39,184 bases of DNA, from positions 1-39,184 of the forward strand of contig CAWUKT010000068.1 in NCBI GenBank assembly GCA_963923035.1, given 5' to 3'. The stretch is from CAWUKT01 sp963923035 (GTDB lineage: Bacteria; Bacteroidota; Bacteroidia; J057; JADKCL01). Position numbers and translations under genes: made by a program. The notes beneath the pieces were generated by a model, which searched no databases, had not been told where the DNA came from, and worked only from the letters and a program-made list of their open reading frames with translations. How positions within the stretch are numbered: the stretch's first letter is position 1; each line of letters opens with the position of its first letter. Positions 25,210 to 33,560 of this stretch are shown piece after piece.

Positions 25210-26486
25210 TGAGCTTAGGAACCCGCGACCATGCCACCATCTGGCACCCTTTCACCCAAATGTTAACCGCTGGCGAAGCGATCCCGATTGTTCGCGGATC
25301 GGGCGCCCATCTGTACCGTGAAGACGGCAGTGTCTTGTTGGACGCGGTCTCCTCGTGGTGGGTGACGGTGCACGGCCATTCCCACCCGCACATTGCGGAC
25401 GCCATCGGCAAGCAGGCCCACGTGCTGGAGCAGGTGATTTTCGCCGGATTTACCCATCCCCAGGCCGTCCAATTGGCCGAACGCCTCCTGACCAAACTTC
25501 CCTCCGACATGGCCCGGGTATTTTTCTCCGACAATGGCTCTACGGCGGTGGAAGTGGGGTTGAAAATGGCGTGGCAGTACTGGCAAATGAAGGGAGAAGA
25601 ACGCAACCGGATCATTGCGCTGGACCATGCCTACCACGGCGACACCTTTGGTGCGATGTCGGTTTCGGGCCGCTCGATCTTCACCAAGGCCTTTGAGCCC
25701 CTGTTGTTCGAGGTGGACTTTGTACGGAGTCCGGGAGAGGTGAGTTTGGAAGAAGTGCTGGCGGATCTGGAAAAAATTGAGGCAAGGGGAGATGTGGCGG
25801 CCATGATCGTCGAGCCCCTGGTGCAGGGTGCGGGCGGCATGTTGATGTATCCGCCGGAAGTACTGGAAGCGATGATGGCCTGGTGCCGGGAACGGGGAAT
25901 CCTCGTGATCTTCGATGAGGTCATGACCGGTTTTTACCGGACCGGCAAGCTCTTCGCGGCTTTGCACCTGGATGCCCAGCCGGACATCATGTGCCTCTCC
26001 AAGGGCCTGACCGGAGGTTTCCTGCCCTTGAGCATCACGACCTGCACGCAGGAAATCTTCGACGCCTTCCTGAGCGAAGACCGCTCCCGGATGCTGTTCC
26101 ACGGCCATTCTTTCACCGCCAATCCGCTCGGCTGTGCCGCTGCGAACGCAAGTCTGGACCTTTTCGAGCAACAGGAAACCCAGGACCGGGTCGCGCAGGT
26201 GGTCGCCATTCAGGCGGAAGGCCGGGCGATGCTGGCTGAGCATCCCCAGATCACGAACCTGCGGCAGCAGGGCACCATCCTCGCGATGGACATCGTCACC
26301 GGAGGTGGCACGGGCTACCTGAACAATGTGGGGAAAGAAATTGGGAAATGGTTCCTGGAGCGGGGCGTGCTGATGCGGCCCCTGGGGAATGTCCTTTACG
26401 TCATGCCGCCCTATACCATCGAGCCGGAAGAATTGCGGAAGGTGCACCGGATGATTCCGGAGGCGCTGGCCGCGGTCACCCAGTAG
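25209..26486 (+). CDS. bioA: Adenosylmethionine--8-amino-7-oxononanoate aminotransferase BioA
   Basis: This 425-residue class III PLP-dependent aminotransferase converts 7-keto-8-aminopelargonate to 7,8-diaminopelargonate with S-adenosylmethionine as amino donor, the antepenultimate step of biotin synthesis. BioA signatures: WHPFTQM near the start, DAVSSWWVTVHGHSHP, VFFSDNGSTAVEVGLKMA, HAYHGDTFGAMSVSG, FDEVMTGFYRTG and the PLP lysine Lys265 in LSKGLTGGFLPL. Length is normal for the family. No other biotin gene is nearby; it follows the hybrid kinase by 21 bases on the same strand, an unusual setting. Confidence 0.95.
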   Translation: MSLGTRDHATIWHPFTQMLTAGEAIPIVRGSGAHLYREDGSVLLDAVSSWWVTVHGHSHPHIADAIGKQAHVLEQVIFAGFTHPQAVQLAERLLTKLPSDMARVFFSDNGSTAVEVGLKMAWQYWQMKGEERNRIIALDHAYHGDTFGAMSVSGRSIFTKAFEPLLFEVDFVRSPGEVSLEEVLADLEKIEARGDVAAMIVEPLVQGAGGMLMYPPEVLEAMMAWCRERGILVIFDEVMTGFYRTGKLFAALHLDAQPDIMCLSKGLTGGFLPLSITTCTQEIFDAFLSEDRSRMLFHGHSFTANPLGCAAANASLDLFEQQETQDRVAQVVAIQAEGRAMLAEHPQITNLRQQGTILAMDIVTGGGTGYLNNVGKEIGKWFLERGVLMRPLGNVLYVMPPYTIEPEELRKVHRMIPEALAAVTQ

Positions 26487-26489
26487 GCG

Positions 26490-26777
26490 TCAGTAGCGAC
26501 CGACGTTGATGTCGATATCGAGCGCGCCGGGGGGCCGGAGCAATTTTTCGTAGGCCCGCTCAATGTCCACGATCGCATGGGCGTGACGCTGGACCTGGGC
26601 CGCCCGCCCGTTGAATTTGGCCTGGCGGTACTTCCAATGGTGCTGGCTCAATTGTGCATTGAGCAGCAGGAGCTTCCCGTGCAGCCACGCATAATTCGGA
26701 TCTGCCTCCGCCGCTGCCATCGTTCCCTCGATTTTTTCCTCCAATTTCAGGGCCAGGTTATCTATATAATCGGACAT
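26490..26777 (-). CDS. Small helical protein, unknown function
   Basis: I place the start at ATG 26777 (MSDYIDNLALKLEEKIEG), giving 95 residues. Upstream in-frame extension to 27152 would run antisense through the LRR gene and has low-complexity Ser/Arg composition, so I reject it. The protein is helical, without signal or membrane segment; features are LHGKLLLLNAQLSQHHWKYRQ and a C-terminal LRPPGALDIDINVGRY. It may be a bundle-forming cytosolic protein. Its stop lies 3 bases from the stop of bioA (convergent). I do not recognise the family. Confidence 0.55.
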   Translation of the reverse strand: MSDYIDNLALKLEEKIEGTMAAAEADPNYAWLHGKLLLLNAQLSQHHWKYRQAKFNGRAAQVQRHAHAIVDIERAYEKLLRPPGALDIDINVGRY

Positions 26778-26883
26778 AATTAAACTTACCAAAAAGTGGG
26801 GAATTGGAGGGGGAAAATTCCGTCGCTGGACCGCGAGGGATTTTTGTGTACATTTATCCAACCTACAACCAACCATTACCGCC

Positions 26884-27291
26884 ATGACCTTGATTCTCAT
26901 TGTCCTCTCGATTTTCCTTACTCCCGCTCCCACGGCCCAGCAAGGCGTGTATACCTCCATCGAAGCGGCCCTCCAGCATGCAGATACCGCGGAGGAATTG
27001 GATTTGAGTGGGAAGAAAGACATCACTTTTCCGCCCGAGATCGCCGAGCTGAAGAAGCTGCATACGCTCACCATGGATGGCTGCCGGCTGGACAAGGTGC
27101 CCGCGGCGATCAAGCGTCTGCCCGCGCTGGAAGACCTCAGTCTCATGGACAATCAAATCCGCAAGGTGCCCGCCTGGTTGGCGAAGCATCCGAATTTGGA
27201 GTCGGTGGACCTCCGGGACAATCCCATTGACGAGGCGACGGCCCAAAGCATCCGCGAAAAGTTCGAAGAAATCAGTGTTTTTCTGGACTGA
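26884..27291 (+). CDS. Short secreted leucine-rich-repeat protein
   Basis: This 135-residue protein has a signal peptide (MTLILIVLSIFLTPAPTAQ). It then shows about four leucine-rich repeats of the L-x-x-L-x-L-x-x-N/C-x-L type (AEELDLSGKKDITFPPEI, LHTLTMDGCRLDKVPAAI, LEDLSLMDNQIRKVPAWL, LESVDLRDNPIDEATAQS). LRRs form protein-binding surfaces; the partner is unknown. It is transcribed away from the 95-residue protein gene, with a 106-base shared upstream region, and ends 5 bases from the convergent methyltransferase stop. Confidence 0.8.
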   Translation: MTLILIVLSIFLTPAPTAQQGVYTSIEAALQHADTAEELDLSGKKDITFPPEIAELKKLHTLTMDGCRLDKVPAAIKRLPALEDLSLMDNQIRKVPAWLAKHPNLESVDLRDNPIDEATAQSIREKFEEISVFLD

Positions 27292-27296
27292 AAGGA

Positions 27297-28133
27297 CTAT
27301 TCCTCTTCAGTTGAGAAATCATCTTCGAGGTTGGTGGCCGTGACGAGGACGCCTTCCAGAAAGGCTTTTCCCCGCATCACCTGCAAACTCACCCGCTCAA
27401 ATTCCTTGTAATTTTTCCGCAACCGGTTGCTCATCTTGGCGCGGAGCGCGCCCCGCATGGAGAACTGCTTCGATTTGCGGTGGGGAGGCAATGGCTGAGG
27501 CGGATCTGGTTGTTCCAACAATTCGTCGACACTTTCCATGGACAAGACCTTGAAGTCCAGGGCTTCCAGGACTGCTTCCCAATCCGCGCGGTAAGGGTAT
27601 TTGCCATTGGCCTGGATGATCCCGAAATGCTCCCGGCAAGTCGCATTGATCCGGGCAATTTCGTCCGCCGTGGACGTCCGAAGCCACATCGTTTCGTTGA
27701 AGACGAGGTTGCCGCCCGGCCGCAGGACCCGGGCGATCTCCCGGAGCGTATTTATCAGCTCATCCCCGGGCTGGATCGCCAGCATAGATTCCACGTACAC
27801 CCGGTCAAATTGATTGTCCTCGAACGGAATCACCCCCGGATCCTTGTACAGCGCCAGCCGCACTGGCGCATCCGATTTGACATGACGAAACCGGAGAATC
27901 GTCGTCTGCAACATCAGTTTCGAGGCCTCCAGCCCGTAGAAATCGGTGTCCCGATAGTGCTCCGCCAGGCGCAAAATGGTCCCGCCGGTCCCAAATCCCA
28001 GCTCCAAAATCCGCTCACCGTGCTGGCAATCCAGCCGGTCCACCAGCAACTGCGTCGCGGGTTCCCCTTTTGCGTGGAGATAAGCGGTGTGGGTGAGTGC
28101 GTAGTATTCGAGGATAGATCGGAATGAACCCAT
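27297..28133 (-). CDS. Class I SAM-dependent methyltransferase
   Basis: This 278-residue protein has the SAM-binding motif I RILELGFGTGG (41-51), then DFYGLEAS (motif II acidic strand) and FDRVYVESML with ARVLRPGGNLVFNE (motifs IV-V), typical of Methyltransf_11-type enzymes that methylate small molecules or lipids. The C-terminal 60 residues are basic (RKSKQFSMRGALRAKM), possibly a membrane or nucleic-acid contact. It lies 56 bases after the esterase gene on the same strand and may be co-transcribed with it. The substrate is not predictable. Confidence 0.85.
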   Translation of the reverse strand: MGSFRSILEYYALTHTAYLHAKGEPATQLLVDRLDCQHGERILELGFGTGGTILRLAEHYRDTDFYGLEASKLMLQTTILRFRHVKSDAPVRLALYKDPGVIPFEDNQFDRVYVESMLAIQPGDELINTLREIARVLRPGGNLVFNETMWLRTSTADEIARINATCREHFGIIQANGKYPYRADWEAVLEALDFKVLSMESVDELLEQPDPPQPLPPHRKSKQFSMRGALRAKMSNRLRKNYKEFERVSLQVMRGKAFLEGVLVTATNLEDDFSTEEE

Positions 28134-28189
28134 GGAGATGTTTGATCAAGCCCTGTCAAGTTAGCGTTTTTATCTGCCAATCCCCGCCT

Positions 28190-29389
28190 TTATCGCAGGA
28201 TCAATTTGCGGGTGGCATAGCCGCTGCGGCTGCGCACCTTCAGAACGTAAATGCCCCGGGGCCATGCTTCCACGTCCAGGTTCATTTCCCCCTGAGTCCC
28301 TTTCTGAGTGGCGTATTTCCGTATTCTTTTTCCCGTCCCATCCCAGACCTCGATCTCTGCTTCACCGCCTCCTGCTTGATCAAAACGGACAATCAAGTTA
28401 TCCCGAGCGGGATTGGGGAAGAGTTGGAGGGAAATGGAAGGAGTGGGGGAAACAAATGCTGTGAGATTATTGCAAGCGAGGGAATAGTCCTTGAAGAAAT
28501 TCCACGCTTCGACGCTGGCGTGGATGTCCTCATTGGTCTGGCCGGCAATCAGTTCGTAGAAGATATTTTCCACGCCCGGCCAGGTATGCCCCCCGCCATT
28601 GACCTTGTACAGCCGCATTTCCACGCCACAATCGCATTCATCCCAGGTAAATTGGGTGATGGTGGAATTTTCGCTGGGGTCGAGGTCGGGCAGATTGACC
28701 AATTCCGGGGTTGAATTGCAGCCGTAGAGATCGGCCCACCACTGAGAGACGGTCTCGGTCGGGGGGAAGAAGGTCCCATTGCCATTGTAGGGGACAATGG
28801 CGTCGGCAGTGCCATTCATGATGAACATTGGCGCCGGCCGGGCCGGGTTGCAGGTCAGCATTTGCAGGTTGTCGAGGTAGGCCGTCAGGGTGCCCAGGGC
28901 CGCAAATTTATCGCTCGCCTCACAGGCCAGCCGCTGGGTCATAAAGCCGCCATTGGAGAGCCCTACCGCATAGACCCGCGCCGTATCCACGGCGTAATCC
29001 GATGCCAGTTCGTCGATCAGTTGGGTCAAAAAGCCCACATCATCGATCCCCGCCGAGTCCGCCGGGGTCCCATTGCCGGCCGCCCAGGTAAAGCCATTCA
29101 GAAGGACGGTCGCCCCCTGCGGGAACACCGCAATGAAATGCGCCGTGTCGGCCACCAAATCCATCTCCGTGAAGGCCACCATGCCCTCCGCATCGCCCCC
29201 GGCCCCGTGCAGCGCAAACATGACGGGCAGCGGCGTCGCACCGGTATAGCCCGACGGCAAAAAGACCCGGTAAATCCGATCCAGGTTTTGGTAGGAGAGG
29301 CTGTCGACGATCAGGGTGCCTTGTCCGCGGGCCGGAAGGGCCAACAGGGCGAGGAGCCAGAGGAACAGAGTGAATTTCAGGTGCTTCAT
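28190..29389 (-). CDS. LpqC-like secreted esterase (PHB depolymerase/feruloyl esterase type) with T9SS domain
   Basis: I start at ATG 29389 (MKHLKFTLFLWLLALLALPA), which opens with a signal peptide; 399 residues. The catalytic domain is an LpqC/CE1-like alpha/beta-hydrolase: LPVMFALHGAGGDAEGM (oxyanion hole), Ser145 in VGLSNGGF, Asp196 in GTADAIVPY and His268 in GGGHTWPG. Relatives cleave poly-3-hydroxybutyrate or feruloyl/acetyl esters of plant polysaccharide. The last 80 residues are a T9SS type A domain (LQLFPNPARD, GIYVLKVRSR, RKLILR). The gene is separated from the amylase gene upstream by a strong terminator, so it has its own promoter in 29390-29480. Confidence 0.9.
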   Translation of the reverse strand: MKHLKFTLFLWLLALLALPARGQGTLIVDSLSYQNLDRIYRVFLPSGYTGATPLPVMFALHGAGGDAEGMVAFTEMDLVADTAHFIAVFPQGATVLLNGFTWAAGNGTPADSAGIDDVGFLTQLIDELASDYAVDTARVYAVGLSNGGFMTQRLACEASDKFAALGTLTAYLDNLQMLTCNPARPAPMFIMNGTADAIVPYNGNGTFFPPTETVSQWWADLYGCNSTPELVNLPDLDPSENSTITQFTWDECDCGVEMRLYKVNGGGHTWPGVENIFYELIAGQTNEDIHASVEAWNFFKDYSLACNNLTAFVSPTPSISLQLFPNPARDNLIVRFDQAGGGEAEIEVWDGTGKRIRKYATQKGTQGEMNLDVEAWPRGIYVLKVRSRSGYATRKLILR

Positions 29390-29481
29390 GTAGAGGGCAA
29401 TGGGAAAACAGAGAAATGAAAATAAGCACTGGAACAAGGAGAAAAAAATACAGTGCGGGGAAGCAGGAAAATGGGGAAATA

Positions 29482-29509
29482 AAAAGAGTCCCCGGCGGGC
29501 GCCGGGGAC
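29482..29509 (-). terminator. Intrinsic terminator of the alpha-amylase gene
   Basis: The 9-bp stem GTCCCCGGC (29488-29496) / GCCGGGGAC (29501-29509) with a GGGC loop is followed, on the - strand, by TCTTTTTATTT. It lies 36 bases beyond the amylase stop codon. Confidence 0.88.
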
Positions 29510-29544
29510 CTTTAGTTGTATTGACAGTGTTTTAAATGAAGGGT

Positions 29545-31599
29545 TCAGTGTTGGACCGGGAAGCGGCCGGACAGGACCTGCTCGTTCGCGAGGACGCGGT
29601 AGATGTACATGCCCTCGGCCAGGTCTGAGATTTCCAGCTCGTAAAGCGACTGCCCGGGCAAAGATTTGATCTTCCGACCGCTGGCATCGTAGATGTCCAG
29701 CCGATCGACCTGGGCGGAGCCTTCGATCCGCAGGGTCACCAATTGATCGGCCGGGACCGGGAACACTTTGACAGCGAGTTCTTCCAGGGCGGTCGCGGCC
29801 GTCTTGCTCGGCCATTGGCCTTCGGTGATCCAGACCTCAGAGCAGCTGGACAGGTCCGGGCTCTGGCTGCCGCCATTGTTGCTGAAGATGAAGTTGGCGC
29901 AGCTCGCTCCGCTGAAGGTATAGCCGTACCAGCCATTGCCTTCGGAGGTCATGCTCACGCCGGGCCAGCTGGTGGATTGTCCGGTGGGCGTGACATTCCA
30001 GAAATAGATTTCAGGATTGTTGTAGGAGGTCGGACGGAAGTGGACGACCAGGTCGCCACCGCCTACGTCGGGGTTGCTGCTGTGCCAGCTGCCATCGTAC
30101 CAGCCTTCGCCGCAGCGGCTCAGGTTGGCCGTCTGGTTGGAACCATTGTCGCTGAAGATGATGCTCGCGCAATCGGAGCAAGGGATGGTGTACGCGTACC
30201 AGCCGCCGCCTTCGGCGGTCATTTGGACACCCGGCCATGAAGTCGAGGCCGAGCTGGCGGGCGTCGTGTTCCAGAAGTACATCGTGGCGCTGTTCCATCC
30301 GGCGGGCTTCTTGAAGTGGATGGTCAGGCCATTGCCGGTGCAGGAGCTGCCCTTTTCCCAGATGGCGTAGTCGTTGCCGGAAGCAGCCAGGTTCCAACCG
30401 GAGCCGCTGGGCGACCAGTTACCGGGACCAATTTTCATGGCGACCACACCGTCGATCTCAGCTGCGTACAGGTTGCCTTGAGCGGCTTTGATGTCGACCA
30501 CAGAAGTACTGTGGAGGCCGTTGCGCTTGCGGATGTCGATGATGTCCGCGATTTCATTTTTCAATCCCCAATCGTAGAAGTGGTCCCAGAAGACGCAGGG
30601 AATGCCCGGGTGGGTGAGGATATAGGCATAGCCTTGCATCACCTTGTTACCGGGGAAGGGCCAGTAGCCCTGGGTGGAGCCGGTGTCGTGGTTGTCGACG
30701 AAGGTCACCGAGCGGGAGGGGTACCATCCGATGACGCCGGGAGGCGCTCCATTGATAGAAAGTCTCCAGTATTGGTTGTTGACAGCAGCCTGGAGGACAC
30801 CTTTGGTGGTAAAGTCGAAGGCGTGGGACTTGCCGGAGGTACCGTCGATCCAATTGACGATCTCCTGGCGGTGGGGATTGACATTGTTGATGTCGAGGCC
30901 GTTCCACAACTCACCTACGGAGAAGGCTCCGCCGGTCTGGTCGTTGTAGTAGCCGCAGTAGTAGGGAGCGAATCCCCGCACGTAGTCGTAGCGCCAACCG
31001 TCGAAGCCAATCGTATTCTTCAACCAGTTCATCCAGGCCGAGAGATCGTTGCGCACGGTGCTGTTGGTGTGGTCAATGTCCCGGGCAGCATGGTAATTGT
31101 CGCCCGTATCATTGCCGCCACAGGGGTTGCCACCATTTTGGCCCCATTCGTCCCCCGCAGTGACGGCCCAGCAGCCCCAGGTGGGGTTCATGAAGTCCGC
31201 CCAGCCGAAGGATCCGACCCGGTGGTTGATGACAATGTCGGCAAGCACTTCCATGCCCTGCGCATGCAGGTTATTGAGGCAGGAAGTCAGTTCGGCCTGG
31301 GTCCCGTACTGGGAGTTCAGGTCGTACAATTCACGGGGCAAATAGCCCTGGGGTGCCGCCGCGTTGGAGGGCGGCGGCATCCAGATGACGTCGATCCCTG
31401 AGTTCGCCATATCCGCCGCATTTGCGGACACTACATTGTACCAACCACTGGTATTGGAATGGCTCGGCCAATTGAATCCTTGGATCATGACGTCCGGATT
31501 GTTTTGGCCGACGGTCAGGGAATAGGTGAACAAATACAGACTTAAGAGGAGTAGACTGTGAATGAGCTTTTCTTTTAAAATCGTTTTCACGGATAGCAT
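29545..31599 (-). CDS. Secreted GH13 alpha-amylase with two starch-binding modules and T9SS domain
   Basis: This 684-residue protein begins with a signal peptide (about 1-31, ending SLTVGQ). The GH13 barrel (about 35-415) has DIVINHRVG, the nucleophile Asp205 in GWRYDYVRG, the acid Glu230 in VGELWNG and FVDNHDTGSTQG (transition-state Asp), so it should be active in endo-cleavage of alpha-1,4-glucans. It resembles the plant/bacterial GH13_6-like group. Two tandem starch-binding modules of CBM25/26 type follow, each with FWN-TP/WPGVxMT, GWYxYT and IIF/FIFSNNG. The C-terminal T9SS type A domain has VKVFPVPADQ, GMYIYRVLAN and GRFPVQH. It is monocistronic with its own terminator. Confidence 0.95.
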   Translation of the reverse strand: MLSVKTILKEKLIHSLLLLSLYLFTYSLTVGQNNPDVMIQGFNWPSHSNTSGWYNVVSANAADMANSGIDVIWMPPPSNAAAPQGYLPRELYDLNSQYGTQAELTSCLNNLHAQGMEVLADIVINHRVGSFGWADFMNPTWGCWAVTAGDEWGQNGGNPCGGNDTGDNYHAARDIDHTNSTVRNDLSAWMNWLKNTIGFDGWRYDYVRGFAPYYCGYYNDQTGGAFSVGELWNGLDINNVNPHRQEIVNWIDGTSGKSHAFDFTTKGVLQAAVNNQYWRLSINGAPPGVIGWYPSRSVTFVDNHDTGSTQGYWPFPGNKVMQGYAYILTHPGIPCVFWDHFYDWGLKNEIADIIDIRKRNGLHSTSVVDIKAAQGNLYAAEIDGVVAMKIGPGNWSPSGSGWNLAASGNDYAIWEKGSSCTGNGLTIHFKKPAGWNSATMYFWNTTPASSASTSWPGVQMTAEGGGWYAYTIPCSDCASIIFSDNGSNQTANLSRCGEGWYDGSWHSSNPDVGGGDLVVHFRPTSYNNPEIYFWNVTPTGQSTSWPGVSMTSEGNGWYGYTFSGASCANFIFSNNGGSQSPDLSSCSEVWITEGQWPSKTAATALEELAVKVFPVPADQLVTLRIEGSAQVDRLDIYDASGRKIKSLPGQSLYELEISDLAEGMYIYRVLANEQVLSGRFPVQH

Positions 31600-32239
31600 A
31601 GGTTAAGTTGATTAAAGATCTTACTGCTTAATGACAGCACCATATTCCGAAATACACCCGACTCCTGCGTTGCAGATTATGAATCGGTCAAAAAAAGGAG
31701 GGGGCAAAAGTTCCATATGATAAAATGGAACGTACCACTCGCTGGGAATGAGAGGTTTAGGGAAATGGTTTGGGGGTGGAAAAAATGGGAGGGTTAAATA
31801 CCAATTGGATAGAGTTGCAATTCCTGCGGGGTCAATTCTCAGATGATACACTCATTTCTATCGTGCCTAATGGCCTTGGTGCTGGCCAGGGAATGGAACT
31901 TAATTGTTCCGGCAGTAGCGGGGCGCAATATGCGGAATATTTTTGAAACCACCTTCCCCAATGAATTATTCCCCTGAAAAAAGCAATGGCCCCAAAAGAT
32001 CAGGGGTTTTAGAGGTGGAGAACAGTCGAAAGGCGTTCAGGTAGGCTGGCCAGTGACTGGGGCCTCCAAGGGAACCTCCAGGCCTAACGGGCCAATTTGT
32101 AACCCGGATCGGCCGGAGGTCTGGGGCAGCTGATGTTGAGTAAACAGCGCCCAAAGACCTCCGGTCTCCTTTAAATTGTAGGTATTGCGGGGAGTGTTTC
32201 CGGTAAAAGGGCGGATTCCGGGAACCCATCCGGGAGATC
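31600..32239. other. 640-base non-coding gap between amylase and CobW genes
   Basis: I see no convincing gene. Short open frames (for example 31966-32319 and 31621-31851 on the - strand) lack starts in context and have Pro/Arg/Ser-rich composition. Structural elements: a 10-bp perfect inverted repeat CCGGAGGTCT (32113-32122) / AGACCTCCGG (32155-32164), and CCCCTGA (31971-31977) / TCAGGGG (32000-32006) followed by TTTT. The base composition of 32020-32200 (GC-rich, many GGCC/CCTCC) differs from the AT-rich amylase leader at 31600-31850, so two unrelated pieces may be joined here. Confidence 0.45.
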
Positions 32240-33460
32240 TTACAACTGGGGCTCGGCGCGTACGACCGGCCACGTATCAGCATAGCCAGTTTTCCATTTG
32301 TCCGACGCCAATTCCTCATCCGTTGCCAGGCAAGCCGTCAAATCGGCCACCATTTGCGCTTCGTCAATGTCTTGTCCAATAAAGACAATCTCATTCTTCC
32401 GGTCTCCATAGACCGGGTGCCAGCCTTCTTCAATGGCGGCTTTGTTCTGGAGGAAGGAACCGTACTGGAGTCGGTTGATATACGGCATGCTGCTCCACCA
32501 AACGCCGGCACTGTCGGCCCGCAGGGAACCTCCAGCCTGTCCCCAGACCAGGGCCTGGGCCGGGCGGGAGGCCAACCAAAAGAGGCCTTTGCTCCGGAAT
32601 ACCGTCCCGGGGAATCGGTACTGGACGTAGTCCCAGAACCGGACCGGATCGAACGGCCGCCGGCTCCGGTAGACAAACGAGCTGATGCCATACTCCTCCG
32701 TTTCCGGGGTATGCTCACCTTGCAGCTCCTTCAGCCAGCCCGCGCTCTGCTCGGCCTCTTCCATGTTGAACAGGCCGGTATTCAAGATTTGCTGAGGCGC
32801 CACCTTGCTAAACATCGACGGAATGATCTTGGCGTCGGGGTTGAGCTTGTGGAGGACGGCCTTCAGGACCGCGAGGCTTTCGTCATCCACCAGGTCCACC
32901 TTGTTGAGGATGATGGTATTGGCGAATTCTACCTGATCAGTCAGGAGATTCACAATGGTCCGGTGGTCGCCTTCCATGTCCGTCAGGTCCCGATCGGCCA
33001 GCCGCTCGGGGCTGCCAAAGTCCCGCAGGAAATTATAGGCGTCCACGACCGTCACCATATTGTCGATATAGCTGAAGCGGGACAGGTCGATCCCGTTTTC
33101 ATCATCCACAAAGGAGAAGGTCTGCGCCACGGGCACAGGCTCACTGATGCCGGTACTCTCGATCAACAGGTAATCGAAGCGGTTTTCCTTGGCCAGGCGT
33201 TCCACTTCGACCATCAGATCTTCCCGCAACGTACAGCAGATACAGCCATTGCTCATTTCCACGAGCTTCTCTTCCGTGCGGGACAAGGTATTTTCGCTCC
33301 GCACCAAATCGGCATCCACGTTGACCTCGCTCATGTCATTGACAATCACCGCGACTTTCATCCCCTCTTTGTTGTGGAGGACGTGGTTGAGGAGGGTTGT
33401 TTTTCCAGCTCCTAAGAAGCCACTCAGAACGGTAACAGGTAATTTTTTGATCGCGCTCAT
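32240..33460 (-). CDS. CobW/ZNG1-family GTPase, probable zinc metallochaperone
   Basis: I start at ATG 33460 (MSAIKKLPVTVLSGFLGAGK), giving 406 residues; in-frame sequence upstream is non-homologous. The GTPase domain (COG0523) has Walker A GFLGAGKT (14-21), the metal-binding CxCC motif CICC (73-76), ESTGISEP and NKVDLV (nucleotide base contact). The C-terminal CobW_C domain includes RSRRPFDPVRFWDYVQ. COG0523 proteins use GTP hydrolysis to pass zinc to client enzymes under zinc shortage and are often Zur-controlled. It is the last gene of the six-gene unit starting at 38060, 100 bases after the DUF1826 gene, and may also have its own promoter in that gap. Confidence 0.92.
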   Translation of the reverse strand: MSAIKKLPVTVLSGFLGAGKTTLLNHVLHNKEGMKVAVIVNDMSEVNVDADLVRSENTLSRTEEKLVEMSNGCICCTLREDLMVEVERLAKENRFDYLLIESTGISEPVPVAQTFSFVDDENGIDLSRFSYIDNMVTVVDAYNFLRDFGSPERLADRDLTDMEGDHRTIVNLLTDQVEFANTIILNKVDLVDDESLAVLKAVLHKLNPDAKIIPSMFSKVAPQQILNTGLFNMEEAEQSAGWLKELQGEHTPETEEYGISSFVYRSRRPFDPVRFWDYVQYRFPGTVFRSKGLFWLASRPAQALVWGQAGGSLRADSAGVWWSSMPYINRLQYGSFLQNKAAIEEGWHPVYGDRKNEIVFIGQDIDEAQMVADLTACLATDEELASDKWKTGYADTWPVVRAEPQL

Positions 33461-33560
33461 TTCTATTTTCCTTGAGAAAAAATAACTAGAACCATATTCA
33501 ATTGAACCCTCCTGCCCATTCATTTCACAACCGAAAGGAGTGGGTAGGGGGCGGGAAAAA

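Noticed and set aside
26490..27152. Extending the 95-residue protein upstream to 220 residues
   Set aside because: The extra 125 residues are antisense to the LRR gene and low in complexity; the ATG at 26777 gives a compact helical protein.
29390..29815. Extending the LpqC-like esterase upstream of 29389
   Set aside because: The extension crosses the amylase terminator and the end of the amylase gene and would place sequence before a clear signal peptide.
31966..32319. A 117-codon - strand frame in the gap downstream of the cobW-like gene
   Set aside because: It overlaps the 3' end of the cobW gene, has Pro/Ser/Arg-rich composition and no recognisable start context or domain.
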